A DNA stretch of 64,000 bases from Hirsutella rhossiliensis (Eukaryota; Ascomycota; Sordariomycetes; Hypocreales; Ophiocordycipitaceae). The notes below the pieces were generated by a model. That model made no database searches. It worked only from the letters and a program-made list of their open reading frames with translations, and had not been told where the DNA came from. Within the stretch, counting starts at the first letter, position 1, and every line of letters starts with the position of its first letter. Positions 1-10,095 of this stretch are shown piece after piece. The position numbers were made by a program, and so were the translations under genes. The stretch spans positions 5,952,001 through 6,016,000 of the forward strand of contig NW_025408668.1 of the NCBI RefSeq assembly GCF_020360975.1. Direction: 5' to 3'.

Positions 1-217
1 GGACTCTGTCGACGCAGCGGTTAGCTAGGACGGCGTCTGAGAGAGTAGCATGGGAATCGAGCGCACCCTCCATTAGAATCTCCTTGACCTTTTCGCACAG
101 CTCCTTCATGGTCCGCTCGGGGAGATAGTGGCACTGTTTTGCCTCGTCCAACCACTCATCCAGGCTGGCATTTGGGCGCAGGTTGGCAGGGCCCGGCCGA
201 GGGATGGTTGACGCCAT
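1..217 (-). CDS. PP2A-like serine/threonine phosphatase catalytic subunit (SIT4/PP6-like), 5' end only
   Basis: The minus strand reads ATG at 217 and encodes 50 residues before a donor GTGCGC at 66. The intron has a branch-like GCTAAC near 25 and a CAG acceptor at 8-6, and exon 2 opens at 5 with AG TCC, giving MEES across the junction. The segment LDEWLDEAKQCHYLPE followed by MKELCEKVKEILMEES matches the N-terminal helices of PP2A-type catalytic subunits just before the GDIHGQ metal-binding motif, which would lie outside the window. These enzymes dephosphorylate phospho-Ser/Thr with a binuclear metal centre and signal in TOR and cell-cycle control. The ILMEES spelling favours the SIT4/PP6 branch over PPG1, but that is a guess from about 50 residues. 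The start is the first ATG and leaves a 15-residue extension before the conserved LDEWL. Confidence 0.75.
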   Translation of the reverse strand, partial: MASTIPRPGPANLRPNASLDEWLDEAKQCHYLPERTMKELCEKVKEILMEGALDSHATLSDAVLANRCVDRV

Positions 218-786
218 GTTGCGCGGCAATGATCAGAAGCACAGAGCGAAGAGATGCGACGTAGACCACCGCAGCCCAGCTGTACAAGGTGGAGACGACG
301 AGACGAGGAAGCGGGTTGATTAGTGAGTGCTTGGGTCCCGAGGGGGGGCAAATCGTCAAACGTCGGATCTTCTTCGGGGCGTCGGTCGCAGCCAAAGCAT
401 CGCCAAAGAGGCAAACGTGACGAGGACTTTGTCGATTCCTTTCTCTGTGCTGTTGCACAACTGTGGTGCACCTCGACTCGAGAGACAGCAGCCTGCTGGT
501 CCCCTTTGCGATGACGACCAGCTTCGGGTGGGATTGGATGCTGCTGCAACCTCGGGCGGGTCTGCCTGCCCGCCTGCCCGCCTGCCTGCCTGCCACGTGA
601 CGAGCGCGCAGCCGGACGAGAAAGCGGCGGCTCCTGGTGGGGCATTCCATCGGAGCTATTCCAAGTCACGGCTGTCAGACTTGAAACCTCACCAGGCGCG
701 CCTCTCGACCGACGACACACCAATGCCCACGCCCCGGTCTCTGCTGCGACTTGTGCCACCGCCCACACTGTTCTTCGGCGTGCGCA
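218..786. other. Divergent intergenic region between phosphatase and UPF3
   Basis: No coding evidence. It should hold both divergent promoters. A TGCC/CGCC-rich short tandem tract occupies about 562-594. Open frames here carry no recognisable protein signature. Confidence 0.5.
562..594. repeat. TGCC microsatellite
   Basis: Imperfect tandem TGCC/CGCC units (tctgcctgcccgcctgcc and onward) in the shared promoter region of the phosphatase and UPF3 genes. Confidence 0.7.
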
Positions 787-2845
787 ATGTCCGCTCCGGC
801 GCCCCAGGTCCTGCCACGCAGGCCTAACGGAGCGCCTCACGCCACGGCCGGCCCACAGAGCGACTCCCTCCCCAAGGTCAGCAGGCGGCTCGGCGGCTCG
901 CGACGGTCAACTTCTAACGACGAGCGCCAGGTCAAATCCTCCCGTGATGGTCATCCGCAGAGGCCCGCCAGGGGCAGAGGCGCTGGAGACAAGAGCGGCG
1001 ATGCGGCCAAGGTAAGGCCGCCTAGGACGCGGTTCAGCCGCTGCCCTGTGTCTTCTAACGTCCCCTCTTAGGAACCGTCGAGGCGATCAAAGCCCAAGGC
1101 TCACAGCGAAGGCGAGAAACTCGTCATACGACGTCTCCCGCCCGGCATGACCCAGGCCGAGTTCGTCTCTATTCTGGGCCCCGACTGGGAACTAAACAAG
1201 GGCAAGGTCGACTGGTTCTCCTATTGTCCCGGCAAAATCTCTACCGAGTGAGTGCTCGCACTCCCGTTTACTTGCAGAACGTCTGTGCTAACGGTATGCG
1301 TCAAGCCCTGCAAAGCCGTCGCGCCCCAGCCGTGCCTACCTCCACGTCATGCGAAAGGACGACATTATGCCCCTCAGCCAGGCCGTGCGCGCCGCTACGT
1401 GGGAAGACGCCAAGTCGACATTCACGAGTCCCTCGCTTATTGGCCCGCCAAGCTTCGAGTTCTCGACCTACAAGAAAATCCCCGGTAACAGGCGACGAAC
1501 CGACCCCCGACAGGGAACCATCGACCAAGACCAGGAGTTCATGGCCTTTCTCGAGGGGCTTGCCAACCCGGTTCCCTTAAGGGAGAGCATAGACGTCGAA
1601 GACGCGGACGAGGCCGCCAAGGAAGACACCAAGATCACTACTACACCACTCGTCGAGTTTCTCAAGGAGAAAAAGGCCAACAAGGCCAAGGAAGGCGGGT
1701 CCGGCAAGAACGCAAAGTCGGTGTCTGCCAAGGGCAAGGGGGGCTCGAAAGAGGAAGACTCTTCTAAGAAGAGGAGCAAGGAGCCCAAAGCCGACAAATC
1801 TGACAAGCCCGCCAGAGAACCAGTCAAAATCCTGATGAAGAAGGCCTCGACAGAGCAGCCAGCGGAGGCACCCCGCAACGCAGTGAGCCACGCCGCAGCC
1901 GCCAATGCCAGCGACGCTCCCAAGAGTCGCCGCGCTGGCATCGCCGCAGCCGCGAGGATCCTGCAGCGCGATCTCGGCCTCAGCCCGGGCAGTGCTCATC
2001 GACGCGCCAGGCACGACGCCGCCAAAGCCGAGGGCGACACCAAGCCACCAACCAAGGAGCCTACGGCTTCGGTAAGCGAGGCTCCAGCGCCATCGCCTGA
2101 CGCCGCGGCCCTCCAGCCACCCAAGGGTCGGTCGAAGAGCCCCGTTGCTGCCAAGTCGCAGCCAGCAGGTCGCAGGGCTCGCAGTGGCAAGGCTACCGCT
2201 GAAAAGAGCAAGTCTGCCGACAATAACGCCGCCCCGCCCGCGGCCGTCAACCCCCCCGTGATCCTCAAGAAGAAAGGCGACGACGAGGCTCCCCAGACAA
2301 GCGCGGATGCGCGCCCGGCCACCGCCAAGTCAGCTGCCAACGGGAAGCCGACGCCGGCACCGTCTGCCAATGCGACCAGAGGCGGCGGCAGCGGCAACAA
2401 GTCGGCAGCCTCGCAGAAAAGGGGCCCGGCGGTAAGCGCAGGCGCCACCCGCGCATTCGTCAAGCACGCCAATTCGTCACAGGGAGCCACCGAGGCGGCG
2501 CTGCGACAGGCTCTCGATGTCTTTGGCGCCATCACCCTCGTCGAGGTGGACAAGCGCAAGGGCTTTGCGTACGTCGACTTTGCCGAGCACGACGGCCTCG
2601 TCAAGGCCATCAACGCCAGTCCCGTGCAGGTCGCCCAGACGGCGGTGCAGGTCCTCGAGCGCAAGGACAAGAAGCCCGCGGCTGCCAGCTCCGCGGCCGG
2701 CGCTAGTCCCGGCGCGGCGACGGCGGAGAAGACGGGGAGTCGCGGGCGGCGCGGCAGAGGCGGGGGTGGCGGCAACAGGGCCAACGGCACAGCCACCGGT
2801 CCGGCTCCCGCTGCTGCTTCTGCGAGCACCGGCGGCTCTGGATGA
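787..2845 (+). CDS. UPF3: Nonsense-mediated mRNA decay factor UPF3 with an extra C-terminal RRM
   Basis: Three exons: 787-1011, 1072-1247 and 1330-2845, 638 residues. UPF3 links UPF2/UPF1 to premature-stop mRNPs and shuttles between nucleus and cytoplasm. The Smg4/UPF3 domain starts near residue 90 with KLVIRRLPPGMTQAEF and continues over the second junction into RAYLHVMRKDDI. Acceptor 1329 is used because the alternatives at 1277 and 1315 break the frame. A long Lys/Ala/Pro-rich low-complexity middle (about 240-500) follows. Residues about 507-580 form a second RRM-like unit containing KGFAYVDF, an exact match to the RNP1 consensus, and then an RGG-like tail (GRRGRGGGGG). The RRM is seen directly; its role in binding RNA is inference. 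The upstream neighbour is divergent and the downstream one convergent. Confidence 0.88.
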
Positions 2846-3884
2846 GACGGCCCTGTTTTCGACGGCAATGCAGTTTCTCGTTCAGTCTATCAGAGCGATC
2901 CAGGACCTGTCCCATCCACCGCGAAGGCGACGACGCCTCCATCCGCGCCCGTTCGCTGTTCCGCCCTCCACCCATCCAGCGATGGTCGTCCACCGGCACC
3001 CGCCACACCCCCGGCTGGCGTCGCGTTCGATACAAAAAAAAGTTGAGGCGAGAGGGATCCGATTCCTCATCGGCAGTTCAGTCAGCAAGCAAGTCGGCGA
3101 AGCCGCCCTTTGTCGTGAGGGGTAAGGAAAGGGGGGGGACGCTGTCTGTGCGCGCATCGTCAGGCACGCCGCAACCCCGTCCCGTCGGGCTGAGCTGGAA
3201 GCGAAGGGGGAGGGCGCGCTGTAGGCCTCTTTTCTCTCGACACCGGGGTGCTTTGGTATTGATTTTGTTCTCGCGGTGAGCCCTCGGGGGGCGGCCGCGG
3301 CGAGACCGTGGCCCAACCTGGGTGGCTCGAGTTCGATGGTCCCCGCTGCTGGGGAGAATGGGATTGGGTTCGGGCATTCCGCGCGCGGCCACCCTGGGGC
3401 GGGCGCCCGACGACTCGGTCGCGGATCCCGTCCGAGGGGGATACTGTCGTTTTTTTTACGTTACTGCACAACTACAGCTTTGTCCCGCTTGGTGCTTCGC
3501 AGAGCTGGTCCCGACCGATGCTCCTGATATGGGGGTACATCGTCCGTCCGTAGGTGCAGCATGTATGTATGTATGTAGTCCCAAGGCAAGGCCCTCTTCA
3601 CGTCGCGCGCACCATCTTCAATTGCAAACAGACTCTGTATTCTGATCCGGCCCACCATACTTCCATCCGACAATGACAAGAGAAACCGAACCCAAGAGCA
3701 AGGATGTAGAAAAAGCCGAACGCGCCCGCCAGGACGCCTGTAAAACCATGGTATAGTTGTCCTCCCTGATTCCCTTTTTCTCCGGTATCCATTGCAAGCA
3801 TCTTGAACAAAAGGAACTCCAATCCACACAAACAAATCAGAATAAGTAGAGGAAAGACACAAGAAACATGACCACGAGCACCAA
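2846..3884. other. Convergent 3' intergenic region
   Basis: About 1 kb between the stop codons of UPF3 and the PNPOx-like gene. It probably holds both 3' UTRs. A short GTAT repeat lies near 3561-3575. No gene is recognised. Confidence 0.5.
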
Positions 3885-4712
3885 TCACAGCGGCGAGAGA
3901 AGAAGCACCTTCAACCCCGCCATCAACAGGTACAGCCCGACGGCCAGGGCAAACCCGGTAGCAACGGCTTCCGGCGCGGCCAGGATGCGCCTCACGCGCG
4001 CTCTTGCATCTCCAACCCACAGCGTCTGGCCCGTGTCTCGCCGCGCGGAACGCAGGCCCGGCAGCCCGTCGATGCTCTTGCTGTTGTTGAGGCCCTGGTA
4101 CGCATGCAGCGTGTTGCTCTGCGCCTTGGTGGCCGCCCACGAGTCCATGGTAGGCCGCGCCTCAAAGACGGCCAACTCGTCGAGCTTGTCGTCCCCGCCG
4201 TGCCCTGCGGCCAGGATCTCCTCGAGGGAAGATGTCGACGTAGCTTCGTCGTCGTCTCGGGCATACAGGCCTTTCTTGACTCGCGGGACGCCGTAGCCAC
4301 AGCTCGTCTGCACCTCCCAGATGTCGCAAAGGATGACGGCGCGCGCGCCCTCAAAGGCCTCGCGTTTCCCCTTTGCAACGGTGCGCACAAGGTCCGGGAA
4401 TGCGGGCTGGTCCCACTCCACGACGCGAGCGTGGCAGAAAAAACGCAGAATGCGCGGCGTGTTGCCGAAGCTCATAAACATGAGACACAGGCGGCCATTC
4501 TCGTAGGCGTGCGAAATGGTCTCGCAGCCGGAGCCGGTGCGGTCGATGTATGCGCACTGATTGGGACCCAGCACGGCGAAGTGCGTGTCTGTCATGCCCT
4601 TGGGGGAGACATTGATGTGGCGGCCGTGGGTGGCTGCCGAGGCTGTAAAGAAGACTGGTTGTCGCTGCGCCCACGCGGCGAGGTCTTCGGAGAGGCTGGC
4701 GTGAAGCTTCAT
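3885..4712 (-). CDS. PNPOx-like FMN-binding split-barrel protein with a C-terminal membrane anchor
   Basis: Single exon, 275 residues. The N-terminal half has the conserved fungal pyridoxamine 5'-phosphate oxidase-like pattern: HINVSPKGM (about 32-40), FAVLGPNQCAYIDRTGSGCE (about 45-64), ENGRLCLMFMSF (71-82) and RILRFFCHARVVEWDQP (87-103). Proteins of this type bind flavin and are usually poorly characterised oxidoreductases; the substrate cannot be read from sequence. Near the C-terminus, VATGFALAVGLYLLMAGLKV is a single hydrophobic segment, suggesting tail anchoring. The start at 4712 (MKLHASL) was chosen over upstream in-frame ATGs because homologues begin with this MKLY/MKLH motif. The gene converges on UPF3. 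Confidence 0.8.
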   Translation of the reverse strand: MKLHASLSEDLAAWAQRQPVFFTASAATHGRHINVSPKGMTDTHFAVLGPNQCAYIDRTGSGCETISHAYENGRLCLMFMSFGNTPRILRFFCHARVVEWDQPAFPDLVRTVAKGKREAFEGARAVILCDIWEVQTSCGYGVPRVKKGLYARDDDEATSTSSLEEILAAGHGGDDKLDELAVFEARPTMDSWAATKAQSNTLHAYQGLNNSKSIDGLPGLRSARRDTGQTLWVGDARARVRRILAAPEAVATGFALAVGLYLLMAGLKVLLLSPL

Positions 4713-5266
4713 GACAACAGGCGATGCACTTGGTGAAGCCAAGTCCCTTGCGCGTTTGCTTGAAGACAAGAATCCAATATGATGGACTTTGCCGTGCAAG
4801 AGGGCGAAAGGGCCGACGAGGGTGCGACCGTGGGGAGGGGCGAGGATATGGACGGCGCGGGTGTGACTCAGCTGGCCGATTCTCGGCGATGTGAGTCGGT
4901 ATTGTTTTGCTGCCTGGACAAAGGAGGAGGGGGGACGAGGGTAACCAAGAACGACAGGGATATCAGCCGAGGAGGTGCATGACGGATCTCGGTTAGGTGA
5001 GGTAGGGAGGCATTGGGGTGAGAAGGGAAGCTCAGTTTTCCGGCCATTGGGCTCGGCGACGGCCGTTGTGAAGGGCCGATGCAGCTTCTGTAACGTATAT
5101 ATGGGTGGTAATGTGCGGGTTTGGACAGCGGGCCGAGGGAGGATTGAAGTAATGGTGCCAATTGGATTCGTTGTGCAGCAGCCTGCCATCACGTCTGTCA
5201 TCTTGAAGTGCATTCATCTCGGGGCTTTCATAAGTGAATGCAGCGCGTGGCGCAGTGGCTGCGAAG
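4713..5266. other. Intergenic region upstream of the PNPOx-like gene
   Basis: Holds the presumed promoter of the minus-strand PNPOx-like gene and the 3' UTR of the minus-strand coiled-coil gene. The frame stays open upstream of 4712, but the residues look like untranslated leader. Confidence 0.4.
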
Positions 5267-6100
5267 CTACCGAGGCACGGGGTGCGCGTGATAGTTTCCA
5301 TCCTCGAAGCCGTCGTCGTACAAGCTGCCGCCACCCGGCTGGTACAAGCTTGAGCCAAGCGGATTGGCTGTGCGCGGGACCGTCGAGAAGGTGACAGTGC
5401 GGTACAGCGTTTGGGCGGTCGGCGCTGGGACGTCGGCGCAATCCCAACCCGGAGCCGATGGCGCGGGCCGGGCACCGGGGCCCCGGGGTTCGAAGAAGCT
5501 CTGCCGCCGGCTCTGGGGTGGCGGGGGGTTGTCGCCGAAGCGCTTTGAGAGCCGCTCCTTTTCGGCCTTCTTCTCCTTGTGCGACGGCTTGGGCCGTTCC
5601 GGAAGCCTCGTTGACGGGCCAGGAACGCCCGATGGGCTAGTGACAGCGGCATTGAATGCTGCAGTAAGGTCGTTGTTGTCCTGTTGGAGAATGGCGTATT
5701 CGCTTCTCCACTCACTAATGGCGTTGTTGAGCTCCTTGTTTTCCCGCTTGGCATCCTGGAGCTTGCGCTTCAACGCGGCGTTCTCCTCCTTGAGGGACCT
5801 CGACGTGAGCATCTCCTCTTTGAGGGCATGCACCTGGTTCTTGAGGTCTGCCTTGGCCGCTTGCGACTCGGACAGTTTCTTGTTGGCCTGCTCGTATAGA
5901 TGGGCGTAGCGGTCCCGTTCCGAGAAAACCTTGTTGAGTTGGGTGTATGCATCCATGACTTTCTCCTGAAGCTCCTCAGTCAAATCCTGATTCCTGCTCG
6001 AGAGGCTGGGCTGCGCCTGCGACCCAGGGGACGAAGCAGGGACGTTGGTATGAGTCCTGCGGCCGGTGGCTGGCGCAGGCCGGCGGTGCGACGAAGGCAT
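5267..6100 (-). CDS. Hypothetical coiled-coil protein
   Basis: Single-exon model of 277 residues, not recognised as a named family. A Ser/Pro/Arg-rich N-terminus (MPSSHRRPAPATGRR) leads into a long heptad-rich coiled coil of about 110 residues running from QDLTEELQEKVMDAYTQL to NKELNNAISEWRSEYAILQQ. A basic, Pro-rich linker (KPSHKEKKAEKERLSKRFGD) and a Gly/Tyr-rich acidic tail (GGGSLYDDGFEDGNY) follow. I chose the ATG at 6100; the frame remains open to 6247, so a longer N-terminus is possible. The architecture suggests a scaffold or cytoskeletal protein, which is inference only. Confidence 0.6.
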   Translation of the reverse strand: MPSSHRRPAPATGRRTHTNVPASSPGSQAQPSLSSRNQDLTEELQEKVMDAYTQLNKVFSERDRYAHLYEQANKKLSESQAAKADLKNQVHALKEEMLTSRSLKEENAALKRKLQDAKRENKELNNAISEWRSEYAILQQDNNDLTAAFNAAVTSPSGVPGPSTRLPERPKPSHKEKKAEKERLSKRFGDNPPPPQSRRQSFFEPRGPGARPAPSAPGWDCADVPAPTAQTLYRTVTFSTVPRTANPLGSSLYQPGGGSLYDDGFEDGNYHAHPVPR

Positions 6101-6428
6101 CGTGTCGGGCGCCGCGATCTGGCGAAGCCGTGTCGGTTGCTTGACGACAGATGGGGCCTGCAGCCAGGAAACAAGCCAGCGAGGGGTCGAAGTTGGGCGA
6201 CTCCAATAAGGCACAGGTGAACCCAAGGCGCGCGAGAAGGATGACAAACGCTAGTTGGAGAAGCCCGAGTTATGCAAGTGGTTGCAAGGATGGAGTCGTC
6301 TGGACTTCGGAAAGAAAAGTCTGGGCAATGGTGGGATCAAGAGACAATTGTCCTAAGCAAGATGAAGACTTGTGAGAGAAAGAAGGGAAACAAGAGCACA
6401 TCGGTGGCCGGCTGGACATCAAGAGAGA

Positions 6429-6466
6429 GATATATATACATATATATATGTGTGTGTGTGTGTGTG
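6429..6466. repeat. TA/TG microsatellite
   Basis: A (TA)n-like stretch passes directly into (TG)n of about nine units. Confidence 0.85.
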
Positions 6467-7927
6467 CGCGGACTTGGTGTAAGCTGCGGCGGGTGGTGGG
6501 AAGAACGGCTTGCATCCCTCCAACAGCAAGCAGAGAAGGGTGATGTCGCGGATTGCCGAAGGCCCAGGCTAGCAACAGGCACACAGCCAACCCGCTGGCG
6601 AGCCCCCAAGGGGGGGGGGGGTGGAGGGAGTGCCCGACAGTCTCAGTGGTGGCTCGCGTTGCGTCGACGTCAATGTACGTACATGGCGGAGCTGGGGCAA
6701 AGTCGAAAAAGTAGGCCTCGCGAGAGCCTTGTTCCCTACCGATTGTTCGTGACGAGCAGGCAGGCGCACGAAGGAACTGACAGGGGCTGTGCGTGAGCAA
6801 TCCGCCGACGGTGCATCTAGCTAGGCTGGCATGGCTGCCTTGCCGGGGCCCCCAACCAGAACAGGCCTCAGCTGCCGGGCCTTGGTGCAGCCCGTGGGTT
6901 CGGGCGCGAACGGATGGCCCCGATGACGACGATGGTTGGGTGACTCACCGTCGTCGGGGTCGGCGGGAGAGGCAGTGGGAGAGGCAGCGGGAAGGCAGTT
7001 GGGTGCTGCTTTTTTCCCTTTTCCCCCGACGCCTGGGGAAAGTCGACGCGCCGCGGACAGTGTGTTGTGCCTGGCTCGTGTTGTGCATCTCGCGCCTCTT
7101 GATTGGCACGCAGCGTCATTAGCAAAGCCGTAATAAGGGTCGTCCGTGTCTGGTCGGTGAGCAGGCGGTGGTGTCGTTGTTTTGTGGCACTCGTCCTCGG
7201 ACGGACGACCTGGCACGTAGCAGAGATCCGTACAGTGCGCGATAGGGCTGAGCTCGGTGCCGTAGAGCAAGTACTGTAAAACCCACCACCACAGCGGGAC
7301 GGCCCCTAATTACCAGAAGCCGCCGCTGGACCTGCCGTACTGTACGGATAGTACTGTCGGGACATGGCAGCATTGCAGCATTGCAGCCTGCTGTACATAC
7401 TGTACTCACATACTGTACATAATTACCTGCAGTTCAGAGGGGAAAAGGCAGCGCATTCCGCCTGCATATGCACGACGCAGAAGCAGCGCAGGAAAAAGAA
7501 AAGGCATGAATTTAAGAGTACGGAGTATTATGCTGCCAACCAACAGCCTGCAAGTCGTGCACAGCGCACCTCCGCACCTCTGGCGTCACCAATGCATCCG
7601 GTGTTTGACACCCTATCGGTAGGCAGGCACCACATGCAGTGCGGGCGCCTGTTCGTCCAAGAGCCGCTTCTTGCCGGCTGCTGCCTACCGAACCGTCTGC
7701 CTGACAAGTAATGACAGCTTGTCCTACGCGGCGCTGCATTCCGGCCTTGAGTAAACATCACCATCCCTTCCCCTTGCTACTTACTGTTAAACTCCTTTGG
7801 GCTCGTTCCATCAGGGTCGGTGCCTCTACTCTCAGCTCATGATACATGCAGGGAAACCAGTTGCTGTACGCGTCACCCCATCTCGGCTCCGGTCAGTCGA
7901 GTTGGTCGCTGCCCCAGGCTTGCGGCT

Positions 7928-7969
7928 GGGGGGGGGGGGGCGTCGAGGCTCGGGGGGCGTCGAGGCTCG
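7928..7969. repeat. G13 homopolymer plus two copies of CGTCGAGGCTCG
   Basis: A run of 13 G is followed by two copies of a 12-13 bp unit, at about 7940-7952 and 7957-7969. Confidence 0.7.
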
Positions 7970-8789
7970 TGGTCCTCGCCGGCGTCGGGCACGCGCAGCA
8001 GGCGGCGTATCGTACCGGCTGGGTGGGTCCCGGCCCTTAGACCGTTGGGCCGGTCGGTCCATTGATGCGCGCTCGGCGGCGCCCCGTCGTCTCGCCGGCT
8101 GCCTTCATTCCCTGTTGCCCAATGCCCACCAACGGAAAGACGACTGCCGGCGGGTCTGGTTAACCAGTCCATGCATGAAGCAAGCAGCCGTGCTCCTGCA
8201 AGTCGTCCCCTGTCGTGCAGCTTCACGTCTACCAATGTCGAAAAAGCTGTTGTTGGAGCACATACAGTACTTACACACACGCCACATGCCCAGGCGTGTG
8301 CATAATAAGTCATTACACAGCCGAGACAATGCGCACCACCAACAGCGTCAACGAAACAGCCTCGAGTATTCGCTAAATAATTAATCGTTGACAGCCAGGC
8401 AGGCAACTCAGGCCGGCGTCGGCCCCCCTCCCCGCCTGCATGCATAATACCTACCTACCTATGTCATGCACCGCATGCATCTGCAATGCCAGATTTCTTC
8501 GCCCCATCATTGTGCACGTCCGTCAAACCACCCAACGCTCTCCTCCTGCTGCGCCAATCAAACACCCGACGAACTCGCTTCCGCTGCCGACCATCATCAG
8601 CTGGCATATGCCTCTGCGCCGTCTAGGACGTCGAGGTAGGACGAGCAATACGCAAGCGCCTTGCAAAGCCAACCACCACGTCACCGACAAACCTGCTTCT
8701 CATCACCCATGCTCCGTTTATAGCCGTTCGCTCTCGCGAGGCCCTTCTCGCGAAGACGCGAGCTGCCATCGCTGCTGCATATGCGGTTG

Positions 8790-8826
8790 CTGCCTGCTTG
8801 CCTGCTTGCCTGTTTGCCTGCTTGCA
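8790..8826. repeat. TGCC/TGCT microsatellite
   Basis: Imperfect tetranucleotide repeats alternating TGCC and TGCT/TGTT units, similar to the tract at 562-594. Confidence 0.7.
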
Positions 8827-9266
8827 CAAGTAGATCCCGCCGCACATGACCTCCGCGCTCGCCACCAGCCTATGCGGTCACGAGCCCATCAAAGCACACG
8901 AAGCTGGCCTGTGGGGAATGGGGAAGACATAATATATATTTATATATAATCAACTACCTGATAAAATCGCCGTGGCAAATCTGCCTTGCTAGCACCAAGA
9001 ACTCGTTGGACTCGGTCGCCCAGAGAGAGCAGACGTCGTCATAGGCTGCGGCAACCCTGTGTAACATGTCCGAATTAACTGGTTCCGAGCCGTGGCTCAA
9101 AATACACCGATGTCGACATAAGGCCAACTAACTGCTGATCGAAAATGAAGCGTCAGCAACGGCCCAGCTGAAGTCGTGACGGAAATAGACGGACCAGGTC
9201 ACGCCGTTGCCTTCTCCAAGCCTCAGCCCCCATGTGACTGTCAGAGGGAGGTACTGCACTTACCAA

Positions 9267-9407
9267 AGACTCGAAAGAGAAAGAGGAGCAAGTCATGGTC
9301 ATCTCTGTCCACTCAGGCCTAGATGATATGACGTCCCAGAGACTCGAAAGTGAAATAAAGGCAAGTCATGGTCGTTTCTGTCCACTCCGGCTAGATGATG
9401 CGGCGTC
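9267..9407. repeat. Imperfect tandem duplication at the 3' end of the 9391-10095 gene
   Basis: Copy 1 (9267-9335, 69 bp) and copy 2 (9340-9407, 68 bp) align with about 11 mismatches and one gap, roughly 83% identity by eye. Both contain AGACTCGAAAG, GCAAGTCATGGTC and CTGTCCACTC. Copy 2 includes the stop codon and last codons of the coiled-coil gene; copy 1 is a diverged echo of that gene end plus its trailer. Confidence 0.75.
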
Positions 9408-10095
9408 GCTTGAGTATCTCCTCGTATGCCCTCATCTTCTGCGTCCGAATCTCCAAGATGCCGCACGTGTCGTCGTGCCGCCGCCTCGTGTCCTCAAACT
9501 TGGACCGCCATTGTCTGCACTGATCCTTCCAATACTCGGCGTCCCGCGACAAGTCCGGCAGACGGCGGCCGCATCCGGGCTCCATCGGCCTCGAGGGGCA
9601 CCTAATCCTTCCCCGGAGGCTCGCGTTCTCCGTCTTGAGGTCAGCGTTTTCCCTCTCCAGGCTACATCTCGCCTTTTCCAGACAGCACTTGTCGTTCTCG
9701 AGCCTGTCGATGATTTGGCGCAGTCTCTCCTCCTCGCAACTCTGTCTGGCGACGTTGTCGACGGATAGCCGAAGCGCCTCGTTGTCGGCCGAGAGCGCGT
9801 TAATCTGGCCCTGCAGCTGAGGAACAACAACGTTGGACAAGTTGTGGGCTTCGGCTTGAGCGGCCGCGAGGCTGGCCCTCAGGCCATTGGCCTCGTCAGC
9901 CAGGCTCCTGTTGGTCTCGGCGAGGCAGCGCTCCCGCTCCACGAGGCCGTCCCACTCATCGCGGCTGACTCTGTAGACGTCGGGGTCATGGTGGCGGTGG
10001 TGACGGTGGTGGTGCCTATGGGAGCGGGTGCGTTTGACGGAAATGACCTGCTCCTTGCCGGACGGCGCCGTCTCAAAGTACCAGCGTCGGGACAT
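9391..10095 (-). CDS. Hypothetical coiled-coil protein with a His/Arg-rich N-terminus
   Basis: Single exon, 234 residues, family not recognised. The order is MSRRWYFETAP, a basic and His-rich stretch (VKRTRSHRHHHRHHRHH, about 20-36), YRVSRDEW, then a nearly continuous coiled coil from about 48 to 165 rich in Leu/Glu/Asn heptads (for example LSADNEALRLSVDN). The C-terminus holds AEYWKDQCRQWRSKFEDTRRR and ends in ILKRRRII. The His-rich motif could bind metal or nucleic acid, but nothing proves it. The stop codon lies inside the second copy of a local tandem duplication. The start is the only good ATG before the conserved-looking WYFE motif. Confidence 0.6.
   Translation of the reverse strand: MSRRWYFETAPSGKEQVISVKRTRSHRHHHRHHRHHDPDVYRVSRDEWDGLVERERCLAETNRSLADEANGLRASLAAAQAEAHNLSNVVVPQLQGQINALSADNEALRLSVDNVARQSCEEERLRQIIDRLENDKCCLEKARCSLERENADLKTENASLRGRIRCPSRPMEPGCGRRLPDLSRDAEYWKDQCRQWRSKFEDTRRRHDDTCGILEIRTQKMRAYEEILKRRRII

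Larger units (their letters stand above)
6101..9266. other. Gene-poor region
   Basis: About 3.2 kb with no convincing gene; the open frames have biased, repeat-like translations. It contains a TA/TG microsatellite (about 6429-6466), a G-run (6608-6622), clustered TACTGTA motifs (7272-7417), a G13 run with a duplicated CGTCGAGGCTCG (7928-7969), a TGCC/TGCT tract (8790-8826) and an AT-rich stretch near 8930-8950. Some of it must be leader of the 5267-6100 gene and trailer of the 9391-10095 gene. Confidence 0.45.
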
